A DNA stretch of 64,000 nucleotides from JAIBJN01 sp963838795. Lineage in GTDB: Bacteria; Actinomycetota; Thermoleophilia; Gaiellales; Gaiellaceae. Each line of letters starts with the position of its first letter. The stretch's first letter is position 1. The DNA is taken from contig CAWISL010000018.1 in assembly GCA_963838795.1 (NCBI GenBank), positions 62,001-126,000 of the forward strand, in the 5' to 3' direction. The position numbers were made by a program, and so were the translations under genes. The notes below the pieces were generated by a model. It had not been told where the DNA came from. It ran no database searches and worked only from the letters and a program-made list of their open reading frames with translations. Below, in pieces: positions 33,104 through 41,837 of this stretch.

Positions 33104-34750
33104 CTAGCGACTCGCAGCCTCGGCCACGCGGCCTCGTTCGCGGGCGCGCGCGAGCGCCGCGCCGACGAAGTCGCGGAACAGCGGCGCGGGACGGGTTGGG
33201 CGCGACTTGAACTCCGGGTGGAACTGGCTCGCGACGAACCACGGGTGGTCGGGGAGCTCGACGACCTCCACCAGCCTTCCGGCCTGGAACGTGCCCGAGA
33301 CGACGAGGCCTTGCTCCACGAGCAGCGGGCGGAAGTGGTTGTTCACCTCGTAGCGATGCCGGTGGCGCTCGTGGATGACGAGGTCGCCGTAGGCGGCCTG
33401 CGCCTTCGTACCCTCGACGAGGTCGACCGCGTCGGCGCCGAGGCGCATCGTCCCGCCGAGGTCCTCGATCTCCTTTTGCTCGGGCAGGAGGTCGATGACC
33501 GCGTACGGCGTCTCCGGGTCCATCTCCGTCGAGTTGGCGCCGTCGAGGCCGCAGACGTGGCGGGCGAACTCCGAAACCGCCACCTGCATCCCGAGACAGA
33601 TGCCGAGGTACGGGATCCCGTGCTCACGGGCGACCCGGCACGCGGTGATCTTCCCCTCCCAACCACGAGAGCCGAACCCACCTGGGACGAGCACGCCGTC
33701 GACGTCCTCGAGCTCGGCGGCGGCCTCCTCGAGGCTCATGCCCTCGGCGTCGAACCAGCGGACGTTGACGCCCACCCCGTGGTGGATGCCCGAATGCTTG
33801 AGCGCCTCGTGGACGGAGAGGTACGCGTCGTGGAGCTTCACGTACTTGCCCACGAGGGCGATCTCGATCTCGCCGCTTCGCCGGCCGATCTGCGCCGCCA
33901 GCTCGTTCCACTCGCCCAGCTCCGGCTCGACGTCGGGCAGTCCGAGCTTGCGGACGACAAGCGAGTCGAGGCCCTCCTCATGGAGCGCCTGCGGGACGAG
34001 GTAGACGTCGCTCACGTCCTCGTTGGCGACCACCGCTTCCGGGTCGACGTCGGCGAAGAGTGCGATCTTCTCGCGGATGTCGCGGGAGAGCCGGTCCTTC
34101 GACCGGCAGATGACGACGTCGGGGTGGATACCGATGCGCCGCAACTCGTTGACCGAGTGCTGGGTGGGCTTCGTCTTCAGTTCGCCCGCGGTCTCGATGA
34201 ACGGCACGAGGGTGACGTGGAGATAGACGACATTCTCGGGGCCAACCTCACGACGAAACTGGCGGATCGCCTCGAGAAACGGCAGCGACTCGATGTCCCC
34301 CACCGTCCCCCCGATCTCCGAGATGACGACGTCCGTGTCGCTGACGTCCGCGACGCGTCGGATGCGGGCCTTGATCTCATTCGTGATATGCGGGATCACC
34401 TGGACGGTCGAGCCCAGGTACTCGCCCTTCCGCTCCTTGCGGATGACCGCGTACCAGATCGATCCCGAGGTGTGGTTTGCGTTGCGCGAGAGGTTCTCAT
34501 CGACGAAGCGCTCGTAGTGTCCGATGTCGAGGTCGGTCTCGGCCCCGTCCTCCGTCACGTAGACCTCGCCGTGCTGGAACGGGCTCATCGTCCCCGGATC
34601 GACGTTCAGGTACGGGTCGAACTTCTGCACCTGGACCTGGAGGCCGCGCGCCTTCAGCAGCCGGCCCAGCGACGCTGCGCTGATCCCCTTCCCGAGTGAC
34701 GAGACCACGCCGCCGGTGACGAAGACGTACTTCGTCGGGCGCTCCCTCAT
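33104..34750 (-). CDS. pyrG: CTP synthase
   Basis: A 548-residue amidotransferase. The synthetase domain begins 'KYVFVTGGVVSSLGKGISAASLGRLLKARG' and contains 'DPYLNVDPGTMSPFQHGEVYVTEDGAETDLDIGHYERF' and 'EIGGTVGDIESLPFLEA'. The glutaminase domain has 'GVLVPGGFGSRGWEGKI', the nucleophile Cys in 'YLGICLGMQVAVSEFAR' and the 'QFHPEFKSRP' His/Glu. It makes CTP from UTP and glutamine. Last gene of the tlyA to pyrG operon; its start overlaps the glycosyltransferase stop (ATGA). Confidence 0.98.
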   Translation of the reverse strand: MRERPTKYVFVTGGVVSSLGKGISAASLGRLLKARGLQVQVQKFDPYLNVDPGTMSPFQHGEVYVTEDGAETDLDIGHYERFVDENLSRNANHTSGSIWYAVIRKERKGEYLGSTVQVIPHITNEIKARIRRVADVSDTDVVISEIGGTVGDIESLPFLEAIRQFRREVGPENVVYLHVTLVPFIETAGELKTKPTQHSVNELRRIGIHPDVVICRSKDRLSRDIREKIALFADVDPEAVVANEDVSDVYLVPQALHEEGLDSLVVRKLGLPDVEPELGEWNELAAQIGRRSGEIEIALVGKYVKLHDAYLSVHEALKHSGIHHGVGVNVRWFDAEGMSLEEAAAELEDVDGVLVPGGFGSRGWEGKITACRVAREHGIPYLGICLGMQVAVSEFARHVCGLDGANSTEMDPETPYAVIDLLPEQKEIEDLGGTMRLGADAVDLVEGTKAQAAYGDLVIHERHRHRYEVNNHFRPLLVEQGLVVSGTFQAGRLVEVVELPDHPWFVASQFHPEFKSRPTRPAPLFRDFVGAALARARERGRVAEAASR

Positions 34751-35973
34751 CGGAGGCGCCCTAGCCCGTCGAGCTCACGCAGCACGGAAGCTCGCTCGAT
34801 CAGGCGGCCGATCGACGTTCGTTCTCCGAGGAGGTTGAGGCCCGCGAGCGCTCCGATCGCGGCCCACCGTGTCCATCCGTGGAAGGAGTCCACGGACTTC
34901 AACCCTAGCATGGCGCCGAACGCATTCGATCCCGCATCCCCTAGCATGACCCTCTCGCGCAGATCGTAAGGAAGAAGCAGGACGGCCCTTCCAATCGGCG
35001 CGCCGAGCGGCACGGCAGCGAGGAGGTACACCTTCAGGCACCGCCCCGGTCGCGTGTCGAGCTGGTTGAGGAGATTCGCGGAGAGGGCGAAGAGCAGGGC
35101 GCCGCTCACGCTGCGGGTCCGCCAGAGCCCGACCAGGGGGATGCCGACGGCCTTCAGGACGCCGGTCGTACTGCGCGCGCGCAGGTGCTCGCGAAAGCCG
35201 CGCTCCTCCCCGCCGAACGCGTCGTCGAGAACGCCGAAGAGCGTGACGAGCCAAATTCCGGGATCACTTGGGTTGAAGGTCGTCCAGCCCACCAGGGGCA
35301 GGCGGCGGCCGCGGTAGTTCACAGCGAGCGGGCCCGCTGCGAGCAGCGCGTCGAGGAGCTGACGGCCCCGATGGCGGAAGCCCGCGGCGTCACGGTGCGT
35401 CGCCCGGTGGTCGAGATCCAGCTCGACCTCCTCGAGCGTAAGACCCGCCCGAAGCGCGTCGATCGTCATCCGCACCTCGCAGCCGAAGCCCGGCGCGAGC
35501 GGGAAGCACACTTCGCGGGCGCGCGGACTGACAAGCCGCTGGCCCGAGAGCGGCTCGCGCGGCGACACGCCGGTGCGAAGCTGGACGAGCCCCCTGCCGA
35601 CGCGCTTGGCGATCCCGAAGCCTCCTCCTACCCGCCGGCCGAAGGCGGCGACGGCGAGGTCTGCGCTGCTCGCCGTGAGCGGGAGGAGCGAGCCCCGGAG
35701 ATCGGCGTCGACGAGGAGCAGCGGGCCCGGGGGCGCGGCCCGCTCGCCGGCCGAGAGCGACTCGCCCTTTCCGAGGCGCTCGACGCGGAGGACCGTGGCG
35801 CCGGCCGACTCCGCTCGCGCCGCGGTGCGATCCCGAGAGCGCCCGTCGAGGACGAGCACCTCCGCCTCCGGAAAGTCGTGCTTGAGGGCGGCGACCGTGT
35901 CCCCGATCCGCTCCTCCTCGTTCCGTGTCGGGACGAGGATCGTCAGTCCGTCGAGCCGTGGAGAGCTACTCAC
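34747..35973 (-). CDS. GT2 glycosyltransferase fused to MraY/WecA-like membrane half-domain
   Basis: A 408-residue protein. Residues about 8-200 form a GT2 (GT-A) domain: 'LTILVPTRNEEERIGDTVAAL', 'AEVLVLDGRSRDRT', 'GPLLLVDADLRG'. From about 225 on it is membranous and carries pieces of the MraY/WecA family: 'LFGVLDDAFGGEERGFREHLRA', 'TTGVLKAVGIPLVGLW', 'ANLLNQLDTRPGRCLKVY' and 'LGDAGSNAFGAMLGL' (like the DD, NLxD and GDxGS motifs). The usual first helices of MraY are absent. It may build or elongate a polyprenyl-linked envelope sugar. GTG start at 35973 overlaps mctB. GT2 assignment firm; the second half inferred. Confidence 0.8.
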   Translation of the reverse strand: MSSSPRLDGLTILVPTRNEEERIGDTVAALKHDFPEAEVLVLDGRSRDRTAARAESAGATVLRVERLGKGESLSAGERAAPPGPLLLVDADLRGSLLPLTASSADLAVAAFGRRVGGGFGIAKRVGRGLVQLRTGVSPREPLSGQRLVSPRAREVCFPLAPGFGCEVRMTIDALRAGLTLEEVELDLDHRATHRDAAGFRHRGRQLLDALLAAGPLAVNYRGRRLPLVGWTTFNPSDPGIWLVTLFGVLDDAFGGEERGFREHLRARSTTGVLKAVGIPLVGLWRTRSVSGALLFALSANLLNQLDTRPGRCLKVYLLAAVPLGAPIGRAVLLLPYDLRERVMLGDAGSNAFGAMLGLKSVDSFHGWTRWAAIGALAGLNLLGERTSIGRLIERASVLRELDGLGRLR

Positions 35974-36898
35974 CCTCGGTCGTCACGGGCTCGATCGGCG
36001 GGACGACGCCATCGATGGCGGTGTCCCGAACGCCGTAGTGGCCCGGCTCGGCGCCGGACAGCAGGAGAACAAGCGCAAGCCGCCCCTCCAGCGTGTCGAT
36101 GTCGTCGACGCTGGAGAGGCCACGATCCCGATAGAAGCCAATCACGTCTTCCGAATCGCCCGCCGCCGCGACGCCGACGACGGGCACGCTCGTTCCGTCG
36201 AGGCCGCCCACAAGTCCGTCGAACAGGGAGGAGGTCGCCTCGCTCGCGGCGGCCGCGTCCTCCTCTTCGGCATCTTCCGGCGGCGTCCAGTTGAGGACGA
36301 CGACCACCGAGTCCATCGGGTTCGCGATCGTGCCGGAGCGCTCCTCCACCAACCTCGTCGCCAGGGCATCCCAGAGCGGAGTCTCCTCCGCTTCGACGAG
36401 CTCGCGGCCGAGCTCCCGCCCGAGGTCCGAGAAATCCCCTCCCTCGTCGACGTACGCGGCGAGGATCTCGTCGTCCTCGAGCGCCGCCTGAAGATCGGGG
36501 CCGTTCACGGGGACGTCCAGTCCGACGACGCTGGCCGGTGCGCCTCCGTCGGCGTCGGCGAGCGCGCCCTCGACCTCCGCGCGCACGCTGCCGTCGACAG
36601 GCCCGAGGAAGACGACTGCCACGTTCTTGCCCTCGAGCCGACCGTCCATGAGCGTCGGATAGGCGCGCCCGAACAGCTCGCTCGCGCCCTCGCCCTGGGC
36701 GGTCGCGGCCTCCGCCTGAGCCCGGGCCGCCTCCGCCTCCTGCTGGAGCTGCTCGTTGTCGTCGCGGAGGTTCTGGAGCTCGGCCTCCTCGCCGACGTCG
36801 GTCACCTTGCCCGAGACGGCGACGCCGAGAAGGATTCCCACGGCGAGCGCGACGAAGACGGCGGCCAGCGAGGCCACGTGGTAGCGGAGGCCAAACAT
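35966..36898 (-). CDS. MctB-like copper transporter / coiled-coil envelope protein
   Basis: A 310-residue protein of the Rv1698 (MctB) family. A single N-terminal membrane helix 'YHVASLAAVFVALAVGILLG' (residues 6-25) is followed by a coiled coil 'EEAELQNLRDDNEQLQQEAEAARAQAEAA'. Then come the globular segments 'LEGKNVAVVFLGPVDGSVRAEVEGAL', 'VVVLNWTPPEDA' and 'VPVVGVAAAGDSEDVIGFYRDRGLSSVDDIDTLEGRLALVLLL'. Mycobacterial MctB is an envelope channel that limits copper accumulation. Position between steA and pyrG matches mycobacterial synteny. It could instead have a cell-division role with SteA. Confidence 0.88.
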   Translation of the reverse strand: MFGLRYHVASLAAVFVALAVGILLGVAVSGKVTDVGEEAELQNLRDDNEQLQQEAEAARAQAEAATAQGEGASELFGRAYPTLMDGRLEGKNVAVVFLGPVDGSVRAEVEGALADADGGAPASVVGLDVPVNGPDLQAALEDDEILAAYVDEGGDFSDLGRELGRELVEAEETPLWDALATRLVEERSGTIANPMDSVVVVLNWTPPEDAEEEDAAAASEATSSLFDGLVGGLDGTSVPVVGVAAAGDSEDVIGFYRDRGLSSVDDIDTLEGRLALVLLLSGAEPGHYGVRDTAIDGVVPPIEPVTTEGE

Positions 36899-36920
36899 CC
36901 TCGGGGAGGGTACCCGTGGC

Positions 36921-37412
36921 CTAGAGGGAGGCGGCGGTCTGACAGAGGTCGCGCAGACGGGTGAGCGCGGTCTCCGGAAGGCCGCGGGCGCCCTCGGAGA
37001 CCAGGCGCGGCCACGAGCCGGAGACGAACGTGGTCACACGCGTGCGGCCCGTGCCGGCGTTGTCGAGGAGTATGCCGGACTCGATGCCCTGCTTCAGGTC
37101 CTGCCAGCGCAGCTCCCAGCCCTCCAAGACCTTCGTGATCACGATCAGCCCCTCGCCCTCCGGCCGGCGGAGGAAGCCCGGGGCGGTATTCCTGATCACG
37201 TGCCAGCGCGCGTTCTCGGCGAGCCCGCGTCGGTCGGGCTTGACCCCGGTGTAGGCCGGCCACCAGTCGGGGAGGTGGTACGGCTCGGCGATGAGCGCCC
37301 AGACCTCGCGTCGATCCGACTGGAGCTCGCCCGTCGCCTCGATCAGGCTCTGAGCCCGGTCCCGGACGACGTCCCTGAGCCGGCGAGGCGTCAGTCCGAA
37401 GCGGGCTCTCAT
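36921..37412 (-). CDS. SRPBCC (START-like) domain protein
   Basis: A 163-residue protein. The fold is suggested by 'EVWALIAEPYHLPDWWPAYTGVKP' near residue 38, a central 'GLIVITKVLEGWELRWQDL' strand region and a C-terminal helix 'LPETALTRLRDLCQTAAS', the usual SRPBCC/polyketide-cyclase-like layout that makes a hydrophobic pocket. It may bind a lipid or isoprenoid. Its start overlaps the steA stop (ATGA) and mctB begins 22 nt after its stop, so it is an insertion in the conserved steA-mctB pair. Confidence 0.75.
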   Translation of the reverse strand: MRARFGLTPRRLRDVVRDRAQSLIEATGELQSDRREVWALIAEPYHLPDWWPAYTGVKPDRRGLAENARWHVIRNTAPGFLRRPEGEGLIVITKVLEGWELRWQDLKQGIESGILLDNAGTGRTRVTTFVSGSWPRLVSEGARGLPETALTRLRDLCQTAASL

Positions 37413-38542
37413 TCGATCCCGACGAGCGACCGCAGGCGCTCGACGAGCGTAGTGACGAGATCTCGTAGCTCGGGTGAGGCGATCAGCACGGCCGTGACCA
37501 CTGCGAGCGCCGCGAAGACGAAGGCGATCACCATGCCCGCGCCGACACGCGGGCGGAAGAGCCTCGACACGCCTCGGGCGTCTACGAGCTTCTCGCCGAC
37601 CTTGAGGCGCGTGAGGAAGGTAGACGCCATCCCGGCCCGGTTGCGCTCCAGGAACTCGATCACGTTGAAGCGCGTTCCGACGGCGACGATCAGCTCGGCG
37701 CCCTTCTCGTAGGCGAGGAGCATCGCTGCGTCCTCGGAGAGCCCCGGCGTCGGAAGAACGGTCGAGGAGAGGCCGAGCCGGTCGAGGCGGTCGCGGCCCG
37801 GCGCCCGGCCGTCCGCATAGGCGTGGACGACGAGCTCCGCCCCGGAGAGCAGCGTCTTGTCGCTGACCGAGTCCATGTCCCCGACGATCACGTCGGGCCT
37901 GTAGCCCGCCGCCGCGAGCGCGTCGGCTCCGCCGTCGACGCCGATGAGGACGGGCTTGAAGTCGCCGATGTACGGGGCGACGATGGAGAGGTCGCGCTTC
38001 GTGTCCGCGCTCCGCGCGACGACGAGCGCGTGCCGGTCGCGGAAGCGCGTCCGCAGCTGCGGCATCTGCACGCCCTCGGACAGGATCGCGGTCTCCTCGC
38101 GCAGGTGCAGGAGCGTGTTCTCGGCGAACGCCTCGAGCGCCTCGCTGACGCGGCCGCGCTGGTCGGCGAGGTCGCGCGCGAGCTCGTCGACGCCGCGCTC
38201 GCGTCCGGCCACGAGGCGCGAGCCGTTGCGGAAGACGCTGGAGCCGCGGACGACCAGGGGCTCCCCGTCCTTCACCTCATCGAAGAGTTCCGCGCCGGGC
38301 GCGTCGATCAGGCAGACGCCGCCCTCGACGAGCGCGAGTGGCCCGGCGTTCGGGTAGTCGCCGGTCGAGGACGAAGAGACGTTCACTACCACGCGCACGC
38401 CGCTCTCGAGTAGCTCCTCGGCCGAGATCAGGTCGAGGTTCGGGTGGTCGATGATGGCGATGTCATCGGGGCCGACGCGCTTGACGAGGCGCTTCGTCCG
38501 CTTGTCCAGCCTCGCGGTCCCGATGAACTCGACGTACGTCAA
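37409..38542 (-). CDS. steA: SteA-like cytokinetic-ring associated protein
   Basis: A 377-residue protein matching Rv1697/SteA: 'GTARLDKRTKRLVKRVGPDDIAIIDHPNLDLISAEELLESGVRVVVNVSSSSTGDYPNAGP' at the N-terminus, then the thiamin-pyrophosphokinase-like core 'PVLIGVDGGADALAAAGYRPDVIVGDMDSVS' and 'GRDRLDRLGL', ending with a membrane helix 'VIAFVFAALAVVTAVLIA' (about 340-358). In corynebacteria SteA acts with SteB in cell separation at the septum. TTG start at 38542 overlaps the recN stop (TTGA). Confidence 0.9.
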   Translation of the reverse strand: MTYVEFIGTARLDKRTKRLVKRVGPDDIAIIDHPNLDLISAEELLESGVRVVVNVSSSSTGDYPNAGPLALVEGGVCLIDAPGAELFDEVKDGEPLVVRGSSVFRNGSRLVAGRERGVDELARDLADQRGRVSEALEAFAENTLLHLREETAILSEGVQMPQLRTRFRDRHALVVARSADTKRDLSIVAPYIGDFKPVLIGVDGGADALAAAGYRPDVIVGDMDSVSDKTLLSGAELVVHAYADGRAPGRDRLDRLGLSSTVLPTPGLSEDAAMLLAYEKGAELIVAVGTRFNVIEFLERNRAGMASTFLTRLKVGEKLVDARGVSRLFRPRVGAGMVIAFVFAALAVVTAVLIASPELRDLVTTLVERLRSLVGIE

Positions 38543-40188
38543 CTGCGGCGCACCGTGGAGAGGAACTCGGCACCGCCCAGCATACGTTCCAGCTCGTCCT
38601 TCCGCTCCGAGCTCGACAGCCGCTCGATCCGCGTGTGCGTCGGATCGCCCGGGATCTTCTCGACCCGGAAGTGCGCCTCGGCGACGCTGGCGATCTGTGG
38701 CAGGTGCGTGATCGTCAGGAGCTGTGCTCGGGCGGCGAGGCGCGCGAGTGCATCAGCGACTGCGTGGGCCGTCGAGCCGCCGATGCCAGCGTCGATCTCG
38801 TCGAAGACCACCGTCGGCTCCCCGGCCGAGGCGTGGGCGACGGCCCGAAGCGCCAGCGCGATCCGGGAGAGCTCGCCACCGGAGGCGGTCACGGCGGCCG
38901 GCGCAAACGGGAGGCCGGGATTCGGGCGCACGAGGAACGAGACGCCGTCGCGCCCAGCCGGGCCCGGCTCGCGCGGGGCGAGCTCGACTCGGAACTCGCC
39001 GTCGCCCATCCCGAGACCTCGGAGCTCCTCGGCGACGGCCTCGGCGAACGCCTCCGCCGCCTGGGCTCGCGCCGCCGAGAGAGCGGCGCCGATCTCCTCA
39101 GCCCGCTGCTCGGCCTCGGCGAGCGCACGCTCGGCCTCCTCCAGCGGATCGGCGCCTGCTTCGACCTGCGCCAGCTCGACCCGGGCTGCCGCCGCGCGGG
39201 CGAGCAGCTCGTCCGTGTCGACGGCGCCGAAGCGACGTCGCGCTTCCGAGATCCGCTCGAGCTCCGCCTCGACCGCGTCCAGACGACCGGGCTCGGCCTC
39301 GAGAGAGGCGAGAAAGGCGTGGAGCGTCGAGGCGCCCTCCCGCATGCGAACCTCGGCGTCGGCCAGGTCGGCGGCGACCTCGCCCAGCTCCGGCGCAAGC
39401 GGGGCCACGGCCTCGAGCGCCCTCACGGCCTCGGCCATCCGCGCGGCCGCGCCGCGCTCGTCCCCGTGCTGGGGATCGAGCGCGTCGATGCCGGCCTCGG
39501 CCGCCCCGGCGAGCTCCGTGACGTTCCGGAGCCGCGCGCGCTCGGCGAGCAGCCGCTCCTCGTCGCCCGCCTCCATGCCCTCGGTGCGCGCGACCAGCTC
39601 GCCGAGCTCGGCGAGCTGCTGCGCGCGGCCGGACGCGGCGCCGGCGAGCTCCTCGCGGCGGCGGCGGGCTGCGAGCAGCTCCCGCCAGGCCCGCCGGAGG
39701 TCGAGCCGGCGCCGAAGCTGTGCGTCCCCGACGAACGCATCGAGGACGTCGAGCTGGTGCGAGGGTCGCGCCAGCCGGCGCTGCTCGAACTGGCCCGACA
39801 TCGCGAGAAGCTGCTCAACGAGCGCCGCCAGATCCTCGCGCGGGACCGCGCGTCCCCAAGCGTACGCGCGCGTGCGGCCGTCGGCGAAGACGCGGCGCGC
39901 GGCCACGAGGCCTTCTTCGCCCGCAGGACGCAGCTCGGCGATCGCCTCGAGCCCGGGCTCGTCGAGGATCCCCTCGGGCAGGTCGAGCTCGGCTTCGACG
40001 TAGGCCTCCTCGGCGCCGGGGCCGAGGTACGCCGCGTCACCGGGAGCGCCCAGGAGCAGTCCGACGGCCTGGGCGAGGATCGTCTTGCCGGCGCCCGTCT
40101 CCCCGGTGACGGCGTTGAGGCCGGGCGCGAACCCGAGGTCGGCCTCACGGATGAGGACGAAGCTCTCGATGCGGAGGCGACGGAGCAG
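38539..40188 (-). CDS. recN: DNA repair protein RecN (apparent CTG start)
   Basis: A 549-residue SMC-like ATPase. It begins 'LRRLRIESFVLIREADLGFAPGLNAVTGETGAGKTI' with Walker A GETGAGKT. A long coiled-coil middle follows, then 'ASGGELSRIALALRAVAHA' (signature), 'PTVVFDEIDAGIGG' (Walker B) and 'QLLTITHLPQIASVA'. RecN acts early in double-strand break repair. No ATG, GTG or TTG lies in frame near the N-terminus. A CTG at 40188 preceded by AGGAG with 5-nt spacing, 9 nt after the nadK stop, is the best start. Overlaps steA (TTGA). Confidence 0.93.
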   Translation of the reverse strand: MLRRLRIESFVLIREADLGFAPGLNAVTGETGAGKTILAQAVGLLLGAPGDAAYLGPGAEEAYVEAELDLPEGILDEPGLEAIAELRPAGEEGLVAARRVFADGRTRAYAWGRAVPREDLAALVEQLLAMSGQFEQRRLARPSHQLDVLDAFVGDAQLRRRLDLRRAWRELLAARRRREELAGAASGRAQQLAELGELVARTEGMEAGDEERLLAERARLRNVTELAGAAEAGIDALDPQHGDERGAAARMAEAVRALEAVAPLAPELGEVAADLADAEVRMREGASTLHAFLASLEAEPGRLDAVEAELERISEARRRFGAVDTDELLARAAAARVELAQVEAGADPLEEAERALAEAEQRAEEIGAALSAARAQAAEAFAEAVAEELRGLGMGDGEFRVELAPREPGPAGRDGVSFLVRPNPGLPFAPAAVTASGGELSRIALALRAVAHASAGEPTVVFDEIDAGIGGSTAHAVADALARLAARAQLLTITHLPQIASVAEAHFRVEKIPGDPTHTRIERLSSSERKDELERMLGGAEFLSTVRRS

Positions 40189-40196
40189 GGCGGCTC

Positions 40197-40988
40197 CTAC
40201 GGGAACACTTCGTGGTAGCGCGTGAAGAACGTGACCTCGGGAAGCACCGCGAGGCGGCAGCGATCGGGCCCGACCGTTGCCGCGATCTCGCCGCCCCGCT
40301 GGAGCTCGCCCACGGCGTGGCCGTCCACCAGCACCGTGACCGGCAGCTCCTTCGAGCGGTTCGTGATCCGGAGGTCGAGACCGCGGGGGACGACCAGCGC
40401 CCGAGCGCGGAGCGAATGCGGCGCCACGAAGGTCATCGCCATCGCCTCGAGCCCCCACATCAGCACTGGCCCGCCGTTCGAGAGGTTGTACGCGGTCGAT
40501 CCCGACGGGGTGCAGCAGATCATCCCATCGCAGGGCTGGTCGCCGAGGTTCTCGCCGGCCACCTCCCAACCGAGGTTGACCATGCGCCCGGGACGCGAGC
40601 TCGTGACGACGACGTCGTTCACCGCCGCCTGGGTCTCACCGTCCAGGCGCGCCTCCAGCGTGCAGAGGTCGACCACGCGGATCTCCCCCGCAAGCGCCCG
40701 CCCCAGCGCGGCCTCGAGCTCGCCGCCGTCCACGGTCGTGAGGAATCCGACCCGGCCGAAGTTGATCCCGAACACCGGCGTCCCGCTCCCCAGCGTGGCT
40801 CGCAGCGCGCGCAGCATGGTGCCGTCCCCGCCGAGCACGACCACGAGGTCGAGGCCCTCGTCCTCCGGAGCCCCGATCTCCACGCCGGCCGCGGCCGCCT
40901 GCTCCTCGACGCGCTGCCGGGCCCGGGCTACCACGTCGGCCCGTCCGGGTGTGGCCATGACCGCGATCCTGCGCGCCGGCTCGGTCAC
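40197..40988 (-). CDS. nadK: NAD kinase
   Basis: A 263-residue ATP/polyphosphate-NAD kinase. 'LDLVVVLGGDGTMLRALRAT' holds the GGDGT motif; 'PVFGINFGRVGFLTTVDGGEL', 'AVNDVVVTSSRPGRMVNL' (the NE/ND motif) and 'CTPSGSTAYNLSNGGPVL' are conserved, ending 'TVLVDGHAVGELQRG'. It phosphorylates NAD to NADP. Start is GTG at 40988, overlapping the tlyA stop (GTGA). Position tlyA-nadK-recN is conserved in actinobacteria. Confidence 0.96.
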   Translation of the reverse strand: MTEPARRIAVMATPGRADVVARARQRVEEQAAAAGVEIGAPEDEGLDLVVVLGGDGTMLRALRATLGSGTPVFGINFGRVGFLTTVDGGELEAALGRALAGEIRVVDLCTLEARLDGETQAAVNDVVVTSSRPGRMVNLGWEVAGENLGDQPCDGMICCTPSGSTAYNLSNGGPVLMWGLEAMAMTFVAPHSLRARALVVPRGLDLRITNRSKELPVTVLVDGHAVGELQRGGEIAATVGPDRCRLAVLPEVTFFTRYHEVFP

Positions 40989-41719
40989 GAATCCCCCGCC
41001 GCGGCGGCGAGATGGACGAAGAACTCCTGGTTCCCCTTCGGCCCGCGGAGCGGCGACGGCGCCACGTCGAGTGCCTGGGCGCCCCACCGAGGAGCGCTGG
41101 CGAGCACGTCGTCGAGCACGCGCCGGTGCACCTCCGGGTCGCGGACGACGCCGCCTTTGCCGACGTCGGCCGGGCCGGCCTCGAACTGCGGCTTGACGAG
41201 GACGAGCGCACGCCAGCCGGGCCCAGCACAGGCGAGCGCCGGCGGCAGCGCCTTGGCGAGACCGATGAAGGAGACGTCGCAGACGAGGAACGTCGGCCGG
41301 AAGGGCAGCTCCTCGCAGCGGAGGTCGCGCACGTTCGTGCGCTCGAGGACGGTCACGCGATGATCCTCGCGGAGCCTTGGATGAAGCTGCCCGTAGCCGA
41401 CGTCGAGCGCGATCACGCGCGCGGCGCCCGCCTGGAGCAGGCAGTCGGTGAAGCCGCCCGTCGAGGCGCCGACGTCGAGGCAGTCCTCGCCCGTGACGTC
41501 GATCGCGAGCGCACGGAGGGCCCCGGCAAGCTTCTCGCCGCCGCGCGAGACGAAGCGCGCGCCTTCCTCGACCTCGAGCACGGTCGCGTCGTCGACCTGC
41601 TCGCCTGCCTTGGAGTGTCCCTTGACGCGGCCCGCCAGGACGAGCGCCTGCGCCTGCGAGCGGCTCGCCGCCAGCCCGCGCTCGACGAGCAGCACGTCCA
41701 GGCGCTTCTTTCCAGCCAT
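40985..41719 (-). CDS. tlyA: TlyA-family rRNA 2'-O-methyltransferase / hemolysin A
   Basis: A 244-residue protein. The N-terminal S4 RNA-binding domain is 'KRLDVLLVERGLAASRSQAQALVLAGRVKG'. A Rossmann methyltransferase domain follows: 'FVSRGGEKLAGALRA', 'CLDVGASTGGFTDCLLQAGAARVIALDVGYGQLHPRLR' (SAM motif) and 'FLVCDVSFIGLAKALPP' (catalytic region). It 2'-O-methylates C1409 and C1920 in rRNA in mycobacteria, affecting capreomycin sensitivity. First gene of the tlyA-nadK-recN-steA-mctB-pyrG operon. Confidence 0.95.
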   Translation of the reverse strand: MAGKKRLDVLLVERGLAASRSQAQALVLAGRVKGHSKAGEQVDDATVLEVEEGARFVSRGGEKLAGALRALAIDVTGEDCLDVGASTGGFTDCLLQAGAARVIALDVGYGQLHPRLREDHRVTVLERTNVRDLRCEELPFRPTFLVCDVSFIGLAKALPPALACAGPGWRALVLVKPQFEAGPADVGKGGVVRDPEVHRRVLDDVLASAPRWGAQALDVAPSPLRGPKGNQEFFVHLAAAAGDS

Positions 41720-41756
41720 GCGGGAGAGCGTACCCCGTCACCCTGCCGGCGAACTG

Positions 41757-41837
41757 TCACGAATGAGCCCCCGGTAGAGCGCCACGGGCTCGACCGGGCC
41801 GAGGCGCAGCGAGCTCGGCCGCCGTGATCCCGCTCAT
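41757..41837 (-). other. Short reading frame downstream of the DUF3891 gene, possibly broken
   Basis: An ATG at 41837 overlaps the DUF3891 stop (ATGA) and opens only 26 residues ('MSGITAAELAAPRPGR..'). One frame over, the same DNA reads 'LRLGPVEPVALYRGLIRDSSPAG' to a stop at 41738, 19 nt before tlyA. The start overlap suggests a small coupled gene with a one-base shift. No family recognised. Confidence 0.3.
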
